From Streptomyces specialis (GTDB taxonomy: Bacteria; Actinomycetota; Actinomycetes; Streptomycetales; Streptomycetaceae): 64,000 nt of DNA. The notes beneath the pieces are model-generated. The model had not been told where the DNA came from, ran no database searches, and worked only from the letters and a program-made list of their open reading frames with translations. Each line of letters starts with the position of its first letter. Positions within the stretch are counted from its first letter, which is position 1. Below are positions 26,128 to 34,775 of the stretch, piece by piece. The stretch covers positions 200,299 through 264,298 of the forward strand of contig NZ_LN929896.1 of NCBI RefSeq assembly GCF_001493375.1, in the 5' to 3' direction. Made by a program: the position numbers and the translations under genes.

Positions 26128-28551
26128 ATGACGCCAGCGCGACGTACGCCCACGTCAACCTACCGGGTGCAGCTCCAGCCGGACTTCCCGTTCGCCGCCG
26201 CCGCCGGAATTGTCCCCTATGTCGCTTCCCTCGGCGTCTCCCATCTCCACCTGTCCCCCGTGCTGGAGGCCGTTCCCGGTTCCCAGCACGGCTACGACGT
26301 CACCGACCACGGCCGGATCAGGGCCGAACTCGGCGGTGAGGAGGGGCTGCGCGAGCTGGCGGCGACCGCCCACGCGCACGGCCTCGGCATCGTGGTGGAC
26401 ATCGTGCCCAACCACATGGCCGTGCCGTCCGACACCGGTGTCAACGCGCCGCTGTGGGAGGTGCTGCGGGACGGCCCGGAGGCGGAGCGCGCGGGCTGGT
26501 TCGACATCGACTGGGAGGCGGGCGGCGGCCGGGTGCTGCTGCCGGTGCTGGGCGGGCCGCTGGGCGAGGAGCTGGACGCGCTGACGCAGGCCGGCGGCGA
26601 ACTGCGGTACGGGGACCGCCGCCTCCCGCTGCGGCCCGGCACCGAGCACCTGCCGCTGCCGGAGGTGCTGGACGCCCAGCACTACCGGCTGGCGTGGTGG
26701 CGGCTGGGCCGCACCGACCTCAACTACCGCCGCTTCTTCACCGTTTCCGAGCTGATCGGGGTCCGGGTGGAGGACCCGGCGGTCTTCGAGGCGACGCACG
26801 CGGTGATCTTCCGGCTGATGGCGGAGGGGCTGATCGACGGGCTCCGCGTCGACCACCCGGACGGCCTGGCCGACCCGGGCGGCTACCTGCAACGCCTGTA
26901 CCAGCGCACGGGCGGCGCCTGGATCGTGGCGGAGAAGATCCTCGGCGCCGACGAGCAGCTCCCGGTGAGCTGGCCCATCGCGGGCACCACGGGGTACGAC
27001 GCGCTGCGGCACATCGACGCGATGTTCACCGACCCCGAGGGCTGCGCCGAACTCACCGAGCACTACCGGGTGTTCACAGGCGCCCCGCCGGACCAGGGCG
27101 GCGAGTGGGCGGCCACGGTGCGACGCGCGGCGTACCGCATGATCAACCAGGAACTGGCGGCCGAGCGGGACACGCTGACCCGGCTGGCCGGCCGGATCTG
27201 CGCCGCCGTACCGGAGTTGCGGCTGCGCGACCACGCGGCGTGGGCGCTGCGCACGGCGCTGGTCGAACTCCTGGTGCGGCTGCCGGTGTACCGGCCGTAC
27301 GTCACGGGCGACGCGCCGCCGTCCCCGGTGGACGAGGCGATGCTGGTGACGGCCGCCGACGCGGCCCGTACCGCGTTCGCCGTGCCGGCCGAGGCGGCGG
27401 CGGTGGACACCGTGCGGGAGCTGGCGCTCGGCCGGTTCGGGGAGGGCACCGACCTCACCGCGTTCCGCGTGCGGTTCGCCCAGGTGTCGTCCGCGCTGCG
27501 GGCCAAGTCGGTGGAGGACACCGCCGGTTACCGGTTCTCGCCACTGCTGTCCGCCGCCGAGGTGGGCGGTGACCCGGGCCGGCCGGCGCTGCCGCCGGAG
27601 GCGTTCCACACGTTCTGCGCCCGCCTCCAGCGCGACTGGCCGCTGACCGGCACGGTGCTGTCCACCCACGACACCAAGCGCAGCGCCGACGTCCGGGCCA
27701 CCATCGCCACCCTGAGCGAACACCCGCGCGGCTGGGCGGATCTGGTCGCCCGGCTGACCGCCGAGACGGCCCGCGACGGGGTACGGGCACCCGATCCGCA
27801 CGTGGCGTGGACGACGTGGCAGACCGCGTTCGCCCTGGGCTTCCCGGACAAGGAGCGGCTGCTGGCGACGATGCTGAAGACGGTGCGGGAGGCCGGGCTG
27901 CACACGAGCTGGACCGAGCAGGAGCCGGCGTACGAGGCGGCGCTGGAACGGTTCGTGCTGGCCGGACCGTGCGGGCCGCCGCACTACGCGCTGGCCGAGT
28001 TCGCCCGCGAGCTGGCCCCGCAGATCCGGGCCACCATCCTGGGCACCGCCCTGCTGCACCTGACGATGCCGGGCGTCCCCGACGTCTACCGGGGCAGCGA
28101 GCGCCACTACCTGGCCCTGGTGGACCCGGACAACCGCCGTCTGCCGCAGCTCCCCATCGCGCAACTCGCCGCCCTGGACGACGCCCTGGCCCCCGGCTAC
28201 GTCCTCGCCACCGAGAAGCTGCGGCTGACCGCCGCCGCGCTGCGGCTGCGCCGCGCGCATCCCGACTGGTTCGGCGAGGCGGCCACCTACGAGCCGCTGG
28301 CCGCCGAGGGCCCGGCCGCCGACCACTGCCTGGCGTTCGCCCGCAGCGGCCGGGTCGTCACCGCCGTCACCCGCCTCGGCCGCCGCCTGGCCAGGAACGG
28401 CGGCTGGGACGGGACGCTCCTGCCGCTGCCGCCGGGCACCTGGCGGGACCTGCTGAGCGGGCGGACCGCGACCGGGAAGGCGCGCCTGGACCGGCTCCTC
28501 GCCGGGAGCCCGGTGGCCCTGCTGGTCCGGGACGACGGCACGCCGGACTGA
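26128..28551 (+). CDS. treY: Malto-oligosyltrehalose synthase
   Basis: The 807-residue GH13 enzyme turns the reducing-end maltose of malto-oligosaccharides into trehalose by intramolecular transglycosylation. Motifs: STYRVQLQPDFPF start, VVDIVPNHMA (region I), GLRVDHPDGLADP (region II with the nucleophile Asp), IVAEKILG (region III) and LSTHDTKRSADVRA (region IV). The C-terminal domain ends with the usual PLPPGTWRDLLSGR. It works with treZ, which lies 1.8 kb downstream. Start ATG 26128 is preceded by AGAGG. Confidence 0.96.
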   Translation: MTPARRTPTSTYRVQLQPDFPFAAAAGIVPYVASLGVSHLHLSPVLEAVPGSQHGYDVTDHGRIRAELGGEEGLRELAATAHAHGLGIVVDIVPNHMAVPSDTGVNAPLWEVLRDGPEAERAGWFDIDWEAGGGRVLLPVLGGPLGEELDALTQAGGELRYGDRRLPLRPGTEHLPLPEVLDAQHYRLAWWRLGRTDLNYRRFFTVSELIGVRVEDPAVFEATHAVIFRLMAEGLIDGLRVDHPDGLADPGGYLQRLYQRTGGAWIVAEKILGADEQLPVSWPIAGTTGYDALRHIDAMFTDPEGCAELTEHYRVFTGAPPDQGGEWAATVRRAAYRMINQELAAERDTLTRLAGRICAAVPELRLRDHAAWALRTALVELLVRLPVYRPYVTGDAPPSPVDEAMLVTAADAARTAFAVPAEAAAVDTVRELALGRFGEGTDLTAFRVRFAQVSSALRAKSVEDTAGYRFSPLLSAAEVGGDPGRPALPPEAFHTFCARLQRDWPLTGTVLSTHDTKRSADVRATIATLSEHPRGWADLVARLTAETARDGVRAPDPHVAWTTWQTAFALGFPDKERLLATMLKTVREAGLHTSWTEQEPAYEAALERFVLAGPCGPPHYALAEFARELAPQIRATILGTALLHLTMPGVPDVYRGSERHYLALVDPDNRRLPQLPIAQLAALDDALAPGYVLATEKLRLTAAALRLRRAHPDWFGEAATYEPLAAEGPAADHCLAFARSGRVVTAVTRLGRRLARNGGWDGTLLPLPPGTWRDLLSGRTATGKARLDRLLAGSPVALLVRDDGTPD

Positions 28552-28572
28552 ACGCCGCGCGGGACGACGGGC

Positions 28573-29145
28573 TCAGCGCTCCCCGGCACCGGCCACGGCC
28601 AGCCGGAACGCCACCCCGCCGAACCGGATCTGGTCACCGGGCCCGACCGGCACGGTGCCCACGATCCGCCGCCCGTTGACCCAGGTGCCGTTCGCCGAGC
28701 CGAGGTCGCTCAGCAGCCAGCCGGTGCCCGTGCCGCGCAGCCTGGCGTGGTGGCGCGACACGCTGGCGTCGCTCAGCCGCAGCCCGCAGCCCGGCGCGCG
28801 ACCGATGGACAGCGCCTCCCGGGCCGGCGCGGGCAGCAGGAGCTGCGGCAGCCGCTCCGCCCGCCAGGCCGCGCCCACCCGCCGGCGGAACGCGGCGAAC
28901 CGGGTGACCGACCCGACCACCCAGCCGGGGCTCGGCGGCGGCGACGGCCGCCGCCCCGGCAGGTCGTACAGCACCGCGAACAGTTCGTCGGACAGCCGCG
29001 CGGTCATGACCAGCTCGACACGGCGCAGGAACGTGTCCTGCGAGACCCGGCCCTCCACCACGCCCTCGCGGAGCACGTCGAGCGCGCGCTCCCGGTCCGC
29101 GTCCGACACGCGGGACGGATAGGCGCTGAACTCGACCGACGTCAT
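28573..29145 (-). CDS. DUF1707 and FHA-domain protein
   Basis: The 190-residue protein has an N-terminal DUF1707 domain (about 8-60, RVSDADRERALDVLREGVVEGRVS) and a C-terminal forkhead-associated domain (about 110-185: SIGRAPGCGLRLSDASVSRHHARL, NGTWVNGRRI). FHA domains bind phosphothreonine, so it probably reads a Ser/Thr kinase signal; no kinase is nearby. No membrane segment is clear. It sits convergent to treY with a 21-base gap and splits treY from treZ. Confidence 0.9.
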   Translation of the reverse strand: MTSVEFSAYPSRVSDADRERALDVLREGVVEGRVSQDTFLRRVELVMTARLSDELFAVLYDLPGRRPSPPPSPGWVVGSVTRFAAFRRRVGAAWRAERLPQLLLPAPAREALSIGRAPGCGLRLSDASVSRHHARLRGTGTGWLLSDLGSANGTWVNGRRIVGTVPVGPGDQIRFGGVAFRLAVAGAGER

Positions 29146-29261
29146 ACGGGAATTGTCCGCGACGGCGAGCGGGCCTGTCCAGGTGCGGCGAGGGCTGGAC
29201 GGTCCCGGAACGCTCCACTACTGTGCGGATACGCCCACGAGTCGAGGGAAGGAGGCGCGCC

Positions 29262-29330
29262 ATGTCCGAGATCGGGACCATCACCGACGCGCGCTTCCGC
29301 CGCCCCTCCACCGGGCGTTCCCCGGGCTGA
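29262..29330 (+). CDS. Small upstream open frame (22 residues) before the GNAT gene
   Basis: An ATG with a near-perfect Shine-Dalgarno sequence (GGAAGGAGG, 6-7 bases away) opens a 22-residue frame that begins MSEIGTITDARFRRP. It ends 33 bases before the next start. A short inverted repeat (CCGGAAGCG ... CGCTTTCCGG, 29,331-29,356) follows the stop and partly covers the GNAT ribosome site, so the peptide could control access to it. No homology is recognised; it could also be a remnant start. Confidence 0.5.
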   Translation: MSEIGTITDARFRRPSTGRSPG

Positions 29331-29363
29331 CCGGAAGCGCCACCGCTTTCCGGAAGGACCTTC

Positions 29364-30305
29364 ATGACCGACCGACTGGTCATCCGCGCGCTCGCCGAGG
29401 GCGAGGCGCGCGAGCTGTTCACCTCCATGCCCGGCCTGTCCGACGCCACCCTGCTCGGCCGGGCGCTGCTCGACCCGCCGCTCGACGGCTACGAGACGGT
29501 CGCCGCCGGCGGCCAGTACCGGCCCGAGTGGACCTGGGTCGCCCTGCGCGGCGACACGGTCGTGGCCAGGGCCGCCTTCTGGGGCGGCCCCGACGACGAG
29601 CAGCCCGTCGCGCTCGACTGGTTCGACTACACCGACCGTGCCGCCGCCGTCGCACTGCTCCGCACCACCCCGCTGCGCGCCGAGTACGAGCTGATCCTGC
29701 CGCCCGCCTGGCGGGACGATCCGGCCGTCCGCGCGGCGGCCGAGCGCCGCGTCGAGGCGGCGGCCGAGGCCGGGTACCGGCCGCTGGTCGAGCGGTTCCG
29801 CTACCTGTGGACGCCCGCGGCCGGGCTGCCCGAACGGCCGGGACGCCTGGTGTTCCGGCCCGAGCCGGACGACGACGTCATCCTCGACGTGCTGCGCCGC
29901 GTGCACACCGCGACCCTCGACTCGCACGCCCGGCGGGCGATCGAGACGGGCGGCGTCGAGCTGGCGGCCCGGGAGGAGCTGGACTTCTTCCGCTGGTGCC
30001 CGTCGCCACGCTCCTGGTGGCAGCTCGCCTTCACCCCCGGCGGCGAGCCGGTCGGCCTCCACGTCCCCGCCCGCAACCACGCCAAGCCGGTCGTCGGGTT
30101 CATCGGCGTGCTGCCCGAACAGCGCGGCCACGGCTACGGCTACGACCTGCTGGTCGAGTGCACGCGGCACCTCGCGGACGGGGGCGCCACGGAGATCGCG
30201 GCGGCCACCGACCTGAAGAACGCGCCGATGGCGGCGGCCTTCGCCCGCGCGGGCTACCCGGTGACCCAGCACCGGTTCTGCATGACCCCGCCGCCCCCGG
30301 CATGA
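29364..30305 (+). CDS. GNAT-family N-acetyltransferase (two-domain)
   Basis: The 313-residue protein has a C-terminal GNAT domain with VVGFIGVLPEQRGHGYGYDLL (about 232-252) containing the acetyl-CoA loop RGHGYG, followed by ATDLKNAPMAAAFARAGY. The N-terminal 130 residues look like a degenerate GNAT copy. Family members are annotated only as acetyltransferases. It begins 33 bases after a short upstream frame and ends 68 bases before treZ on the same strand. Substrate unknown. Confidence 0.85.
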   Translation: MTDRLVIRALAEGEARELFTSMPGLSDATLLGRALLDPPLDGYETVAAGGQYRPEWTWVALRGDTVVARAAFWGGPDDEQPVALDWFDYTDRAAAVALLRTTPLRAEYELILPPAWRDDPAVRAAAERRVEAAAEAGYRPLVERFRYLWTPAAGLPERPGRLVFRPEPDDDVILDVLRRVHTATLDSHARRAIETGGVELAAREELDFFRWCPSPRSWWQLAFTPGGEPVGLHVPARNHAKPVVGFIGVLPEQRGHGYGYDLLVECTRHLADGGATEIAAATDLKNAPMAAAFARAGYPVTQHRFCMTPPPPA

Positions 30306-30373
30306 CCCGTGCGTGATCCGTGCCGGGGCGGCGGGCTGGCCATATGACCGCCCCGGCACGGAGCATGGGTCCC

Positions 30374-32122
30374 ATGCTCTTCGAGGTATGGGCACCACAC
30401 GCCCGGCGCGTCACACTGCACCTGTCCGACGACAGCTCCGCCATGGAGCCGGATCCCGGGCGGGACGGGTGGTGGCGGGCCCAGGCCGACGCCGCGCCCG
30501 GCACCCGGTACGGCTTCGCGCTCGACGACGGACCCGTCCTGCCCGACCCGCGCGCCCGCCGCCTGCCGGACGGGCCGGAGGCGCCGGGCGCGGTCGTGGA
30601 CCTCGCGGCCCACGCGTGGCGGCACCCGTGGCCGGGACGCGGACTGCCGGGCGCGGTGCTGTACGAGCTGCACGTCGGCACGTTCACCCACGAGGGCACC
30701 TTCGACGCGGCGGCCACACGGCTGGGGCACCTGGCCGCGCTGGGCATCACCCATGTGGAGCTGATGCCGGTCTGCTCCTTCCCCGGCCGCCACGGCTGGG
30801 GGTACGACGGGGTGGCGCCGTGGGCGGTGCACGAGCCGTACGGCGGGCCCGACGGGCTGCTGCGCTTCGTGGACGCGGCCCACGGGCACGGCCTGGGCGT
30901 CGTGCTGGACGTCGTCCACAACCACCTGGGCCCCTCGGGCAACCGGCTGCCCGAGTTCGGCCCGTACTTCACCGACCGGCACCACACCCCCTGGGGCGCG
31001 GCGGTCAACCTCGACGCCCCCGGCTCCGACGAGGTCCGGGCGTACTTCGTGGGCAGCGCGGTGGCGTTCCTGCGCGACTACCGGCTGGACGGGCTGCGGC
31101 TGGACGCGGTGCACGCGCTGGCCGACGACCGGGCCGAGCACATGCTGGCCGAACTGTCGGCGGCCGTGGACGCGCTGGCGGAGGAGACCGGCCGGCCGCT
31201 GTTCCTGATCGCCGAGTCCGACCGGAACGACCCGCGCACCACGGCCCCCCGCGAGGCGAACGGCCACGGGCTGCACGGCCAGTGGAACGACGACTTCCAC
31301 CACGCCCTGCACACCGCGCTGACCGGCGAGTCGCGGGGCTACTACGCGGACTTCGCACGGGCCCCGCTCGCCGCCCTGGCCAGGACCACGACCCGCGGCT
31401 TCTTCCACGACGGCGGGTACTCGTCGTTCCGCGGTCGCCGCCACGGCCGCCCGCTGGACCGGGAGGCGACCTTGGCCCACCGGCTCGTCGGGTACGCCCA
31501 GACCCACGACCAGATCGGCAACCGCGCCCTGGGCGACCGGCTGACCGCCCTGGCCGGGGAGCGCCGGGCGGCGGTGGCCGCCGCGCTGGTGCTGTGCGGG
31601 CCGTTCACGCCGATGCTCTTCATGGGCGAGGAGTGGGGCGCCACCACGCCCTGGCAGTACTTCACCGACCACCCGGACCCCGACCTCGCCGAGGCCGTAC
31701 GGGTGGGCCGCCGCCGGGAGTTCGCGGCGCACGGCTGGGCGGCGGAGGAGATCCCCGACCCGCAGGACCCGGCGACGCGGGACCGTTCCTGCCTGCGCTG
31801 GCCGGACGACCCGGCGGCGGACCCGCGCTGGGACTGGCACCGCCGGCTGATCGCGATCCGCCGCGACCACATGCCGACCGACCTGCGCCTGGCGGACGTG
31901 ACGGCCGACCACGACGAGGCGGCGAGCTGGCTGGTGCTGACCAGCGGGCCCCTGACGGTCGCGGCGAACCTCTCCCCCGCCGCCGCGGCCACCGCGCCGC
32001 CGCCTCCCGGCCGGTTCGAGGCCCTGGCCACGACCCACCGCTGCCCCCCGCCCGGCGAGGGCCGCGTGTCCCTGCCGCCGGAGTCGGCCGCGGTCCTGCT
32101 GCGGCACGCGCCCGCGGCGTGA
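30374..32122 (+). CDS. treZ: Malto-oligosyltrehalose trehalohydrolase
   Basis: The 582-residue GH13 enzyme releases free trehalose from maltooligosyl-trehalose made by TreY. It has the N-terminal E-set domain (FEVWAPHARRVTL), the VLYELHVGTFT entry strand, VVLDVVHNHLGP (region I), GLRLDAVHAL (region II), LIAESDRNDP (region III), YAQTHDQIGNR (region IV) and FMGEEWGA. Start ATG 30374 matches typical MLFEVWAP starts; ATGs at 30344 and 30365 are possible but less likely. No treS or treX is present in the window. Confidence 0.95.
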   Translation: MLFEVWAPHARRVTLHLSDDSSAMEPDPGRDGWWRAQADAAPGTRYGFALDDGPVLPDPRARRLPDGPEAPGAVVDLAAHAWRHPWPGRGLPGAVLYELHVGTFTHEGTFDAAATRLGHLAALGITHVELMPVCSFPGRHGWGYDGVAPWAVHEPYGGPDGLLRFVDAAHGHGLGVVLDVVHNHLGPSGNRLPEFGPYFTDRHHTPWGAAVNLDAPGSDEVRAYFVGSAVAFLRDYRLDGLRLDAVHALADDRAEHMLAELSAAVDALAEETGRPLFLIAESDRNDPRTTAPREANGHGLHGQWNDDFHHALHTALTGESRGYYADFARAPLAALARTTTRGFFHDGGYSSFRGRRHGRPLDREATLAHRLVGYAQTHDQIGNRALGDRLTALAGERRAAVAAALVLCGPFTPMLFMGEEWGATTPWQYFTDHPDPDLAEAVRVGRRREFAAHGWAAEEIPDPQDPATRDRSCLRWPDDPAADPRWDWHRRLIAIRRDHMPTDLRLADVTADHDEAASWLVLTSGPLTVAANLSPAAAATAPPPPGRFEALATTHRCPPPGEGRVSLPPESAAVLLRHAPAA

Positions 32123-32155
32123 CGTCGGCGCGGTGACGTCGGCGCGGTGACGTCG
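32113..32155. repeat. Three 14-bp tandem repeats at the treZ 3' end
   Basis: TGACGTCG recurs at 32,120, 32,134 and 32,148, with GCGCGG between copies. The first copy contains the treZ stop codon. The core GACGTC is palindromic, so the array could bind a dimeric regulator of the following gene, or be a simple slippage product. Confidence 0.7.
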
Positions 32156-32188
32156 GTCCGGGGACCGGCCGGGAGGGAGGATCAGCCC

Positions 32189-32710
32189 ATGACCGACGCA
32201 CTGCCGCTGCACGACGAGCAGGCCGAGCTGGTGACCACCGACGACCGCTGGGCGCTGTCGCTGGACCGCGTGCTCCCCCACCCCGTCGAGGCGGTGTGGG
32301 CCGCGCTCACCCGCGCCGAGCAGGTCCCGGCGTGGGCCCCGTTCGCGCCCACCCGCGACCTCGACTCCCCGGGCCCCGTCGGGCTGCCCGAGACGCCCGA
32401 CGCCGAGCCGGGCGCCCCGGCGGAGGTCCGCCGCGCGGACCGCGACCGCCTGCTGGTCCTCACCCGGGACCGCGACGAGCTGCGCTTCGAGCTGACCCCG
32501 GACGTGACCGGGACCCTGCTCCGCCTCACCCACACCTTCACCGACCGCTCGCGGGCACCCGCCTACGCGGCGGGCTGGCACCTGTGCCTGGCCGCCCTCG
32601 ACGGCACGCTCGCCGGCCTGGAACTCCCCAAGGTCACCGGCGACGCCGCCCGCGCCCACGGCTGGGACGAACTGCACGACCGGTACGGCACGCTCCTGGA
32701 GGAACTCTGA
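32189..32710 (+). CDS. SRPBCC (START/AHSA1-like) domain protein
   Basis: The 173-residue protein has the helix-grip fold: LDRVLPHPVEAVWAALTRAEQVPAW at the N-terminus, a central strand set (LLVLTRDRDELRFEL, TLLRLTHTF) and the C-terminal helix AAGWHLCLAALDGTLAG. Such proteins bind hydrophobic ligands or act as polyketide-type cyclases, and the AHSA1 group often controls toxicity responses. No regulator is adjacent. The ATG at 32189 follows GGGAGGGAGG. Confidence 0.85.
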   Translation: MTDALPLHDEQAELVTTDDRWALSLDRVLPHPVEAVWAALTRAEQVPAWAPFAPTRDLDSPGPVGLPETPDAEPGAPAEVRRADRDRLLVLTRDRDELRFELTPDVTGTLLRLTHTFTDRSRAPAYAAGWHLCLAALDGTLAGLELPKVTGDAARAHGWDELHDRYGTLLEEL

Positions 32711-32732
32711 CCCCACCCCGGGGGGGCAGGCG

Positions 32733-33350
32733 CTAGCTCTCCACGGCCAGGCGGATGCCGAGGGCGATCATCACGCCGCCGGAGACCTGCTCCAGGCGGC
32801 GGCGGGCCCCGGCGCGGGACAGGAAGCGGCGCATCCGGTGGACGCCCCACACGTAGCAGGTGTAGTAGCCCACCTCGAACAGCGACCAGATCGCGGCCAG
32901 CAGCAGCATCGTCGCCAGGTGCGGGGCGCCGGAGGGCACGAACTGCGGCAGGAACGCCATCGCGAAGATGCCCGCCTTGGGGTTGGCGAGGTTCAGCAGC
33001 AGGCCCGACCGGTAGCTGCGCAGGTCCGACAGGTTCTCCGGGGCCGCCTCCAGACCCGTGTCGCCCGTCCGGCGCGCGGCGCGCAGGGCCTGGACGCCGA
33101 AGCCGACCAGGATGACCCCGCCGGCCAGGCGCATCACGTCGTAGGCGACCTCGGAGGCGTCCAGCACCGCGGTGAGACCGAGGGCGGCGAAGACGCCCCA
33201 CAGGAAGACGCCGCTCTCGTTGCCCAGCACGGTCATCATCCCCGCCCGGCGACCGCGCAGGGAGTTGCGGATGATCAGCACCGAACTCGGCCCGGGGGAA
33301 GCGGCGATGAGCAGGCAGGCGCCGAGAAACGCCGGGAGAGTGCTCCACAT
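32733..33350 (-). CDS. LysE/RhtB-family amino-acid exporter
   Basis: The 205-residue membrane protein has about six helices and the family signature ASPGPSSVLIIRNSLRGRRAG near the start (residues 17-37), followed by GLLLNLANPKAGIFAMAFLPQF. It exports amino acids or related metabolites; the substrate is unknown. The ATG at 33350 begins WSTLPAFLGACLLIAASPGP, typical for the family. It is convergent with the SRPBCC gene and divergent from the PfkB gene. Confidence 0.88.
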   Translation of the reverse strand: MWSTLPAFLGACLLIAASPGPSSVLIIRNSLRGRRAGMMTVLGNESGVFLWGVFAALGLTAVLDASEVAYDVMRLAGGVILVGFGVQALRAARRTGDTGLEAAPENLSDLRSYRSGLLLNLANPKAGIFAMAFLPQFVPSGAPHLATMLLLAAIWSLFEVGYYTCYVWGVHRMRRFLSRAGARRRLEQVSGGVMIALGIRLAVES

Positions 33351-33437
33351 GCGGTCATCCTGGGGCGTGCGCGCCCCCGCGCTCCACTGCTTTTCACCGC
33401 CGTCCCACGCGGCTTCGCCGCCCCTACGATGGCGGGC

Positions 33438-34388
33438 ATGGACTACGACGTGCTGGTGGTCGGCGGGGCGGGCGTGGACACCATCGTCCGTGTCGAGCGG
33501 CTGGAGGTGCCGGACCTGGACGTGCTGCACGTGCCGCCCATCCGGGACTACGCGGCCCACACCGGCACCGGGGCGGCGCTCGGGTTCCACGCGCTGGGGC
33601 GGCGCGTGAAGTTCATCGACTTCCTCGGCGACGACCCGCAGGGCGACGTGGTCCGGGCGCGGTTCCGGGGCGCGGGGCTGGACTTCGAGACGCTCCCGGC
33701 CCCCAACGGGACGCCGCGCAGCGTCAATCTGGTGGACGCCGAGGGGCGGCGGTTCTCGTTCTACGACGGACGGCACCCGGACGGGCTGCTGATGCCGCCC
33801 GACTTCGCGCCGCCGCGCGCCGCGCGGGCCCGCCACGTCCACGTCTCCCGCGCCCGCGTCAACCGCGCGCTCCTCGCCGAGCTGGCCCGGCGCGACGTAC
33901 CCGTGTCCACCGATCTGCACGCCTGGGACGGCGAGAACCCCGACACGCGGCCGTGGGCGTTCGGCGCGGACTACGTGTTCCTCAGCGCCGCGGCCGTCCG
34001 GGGCCGGGTGGACGAGGTGCTGCGGACGATCCTGGCCGGTGGCAGGGCACGGCTGGCCGTGGCCACCGACGGCGCGGACGGCTGCCACGTGCTGGCGCGC
34101 GGCGACGAGGCGGGAGTGCGGCGCTACCGGGCCGTGACGCCGCCCGACCCGGTGGTGGACAGCAACGGCGCGGGCGACGCGTTCGTCACGGCCTTCCTGC
34201 ACACCTGGCTCGGGGGCGGCCCCGACCTCCTCGACCGGTCCGTGCTGGCCGGCCTGGTGTCCGGCGCGTTCGCCTGCACCGTGCACGGCACGCACGAACG
34301 GCACATCACCGCCGCGGAGCTGGCCGCGGCGGTGCGCGCGCTCAGGACTCCTGATCCTGCGGATCGAGCCGGATGGAGATGGAGTTGA
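33438..34388 (+). CDS. PfkB-family carbohydrate/nucleoside kinase
   Basis: The 316-residue sugar kinase begins with VLVVGGAGVDTIVRV and has the phosphate-binding TGTGAALGFHALGRRVKFIDFLGDD region, and the PfkB signature DSNGAGDAFVTAFL (about residues 236-249) with the catalytic aspartate in GAGD. The substrate is unknown; ribokinase- or adenosine kinase-like. An ATG at 33429 is an alternative start. Its last 47 bases overlap the 3' end of the convergent msrB gene, which is unusual, and the final 15 residues may not be typical of the family. Confidence 0.88.
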   Translation: MDYDVLVVGGAGVDTIVRVERLEVPDLDVLHVPPIRDYAAHTGTGAALGFHALGRRVKFIDFLGDDPQGDVVRARFRGAGLDFETLPAPNGTPRSVNLVDAEGRRFSFYDGRHPDGLLMPPDFAPPRAARARHVHVSRARVNRALLAELARRDVPVSTDLHAWDGENPDTRPWAFGADYVFLSAAAVRGRVDEVLRTILAGGRARLAVATDGADGCHVLARGDEAGVRRYRAVTPPDPVVDSNGAGDAFVTAFLHTWLGGGPDLLDRSVLAGLVSGAFACTVHGTHERHITAAELAAAVRALRTPDPADRAGWRWS

Positions 34389-34758
34389 TGCAGTACCGCA
34401 GGTCGGTCGGCGTGCCGTAGCCCTCGCCCTCGAAGACGTGCCCGAGGTGCGAGCCGCAGGTGGCGCACCGGACCTCGGTGCGGGGCCGGCCGGGCAGCGA
34501 GTGGTCGGGCAGGGTCTCGACGGCGTCGGAGTCGGCCGGGTCGTAGAACGACGGCCAGCCGCAGTGCGAGTCGAACTTGGTCTCCGAGCGGAACAGCTCG
34601 GCACCGCAGGCCCGGCAGTGGTAGACGCCGACCGTCTTGGTGTCGGTGTACTCACCGACGAACGGCGCCTCGGTGCCGGCCTGGCGCAGCACCCGGTACT
34701 CCTCGGCGGTCAGCTCGCCGCGCCACTCCTCGTCGGTCTTGTTCACCCGGTAACCCAT
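34342..34758 (-). CDS. msrB: Peptide methionine-R-sulfoxide reductase
   Basis: The 138-residue enzyme repairs methionine-R-sulfoxide. The structural zinc is bound by C48, C51, C98 and C101, and the catalytic cysteine is C123 in RYCINSISI. The sequence and length match actinobacterial MsrB. It lies 17 bases downstream of murC on the same strand. The 3' end overlaps the convergent PfkB gene by 47 bases. Confidence 0.96.
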   Translation of the reverse strand: MGYRVNKTDEEWRGELTAEEYRVLRQAGTEAPFVGEYTDTKTVGVYHCRACGAELFRSETKFDSHCGWPSFYDPADSDAVETLPDHSLPGRPRTEVRCATCGSHLGHVFEGEGYGTPTDLRYCINSISIRLDPQDQES

Positions 34759-34775
34759 GGGATGCCTCCTGATTC

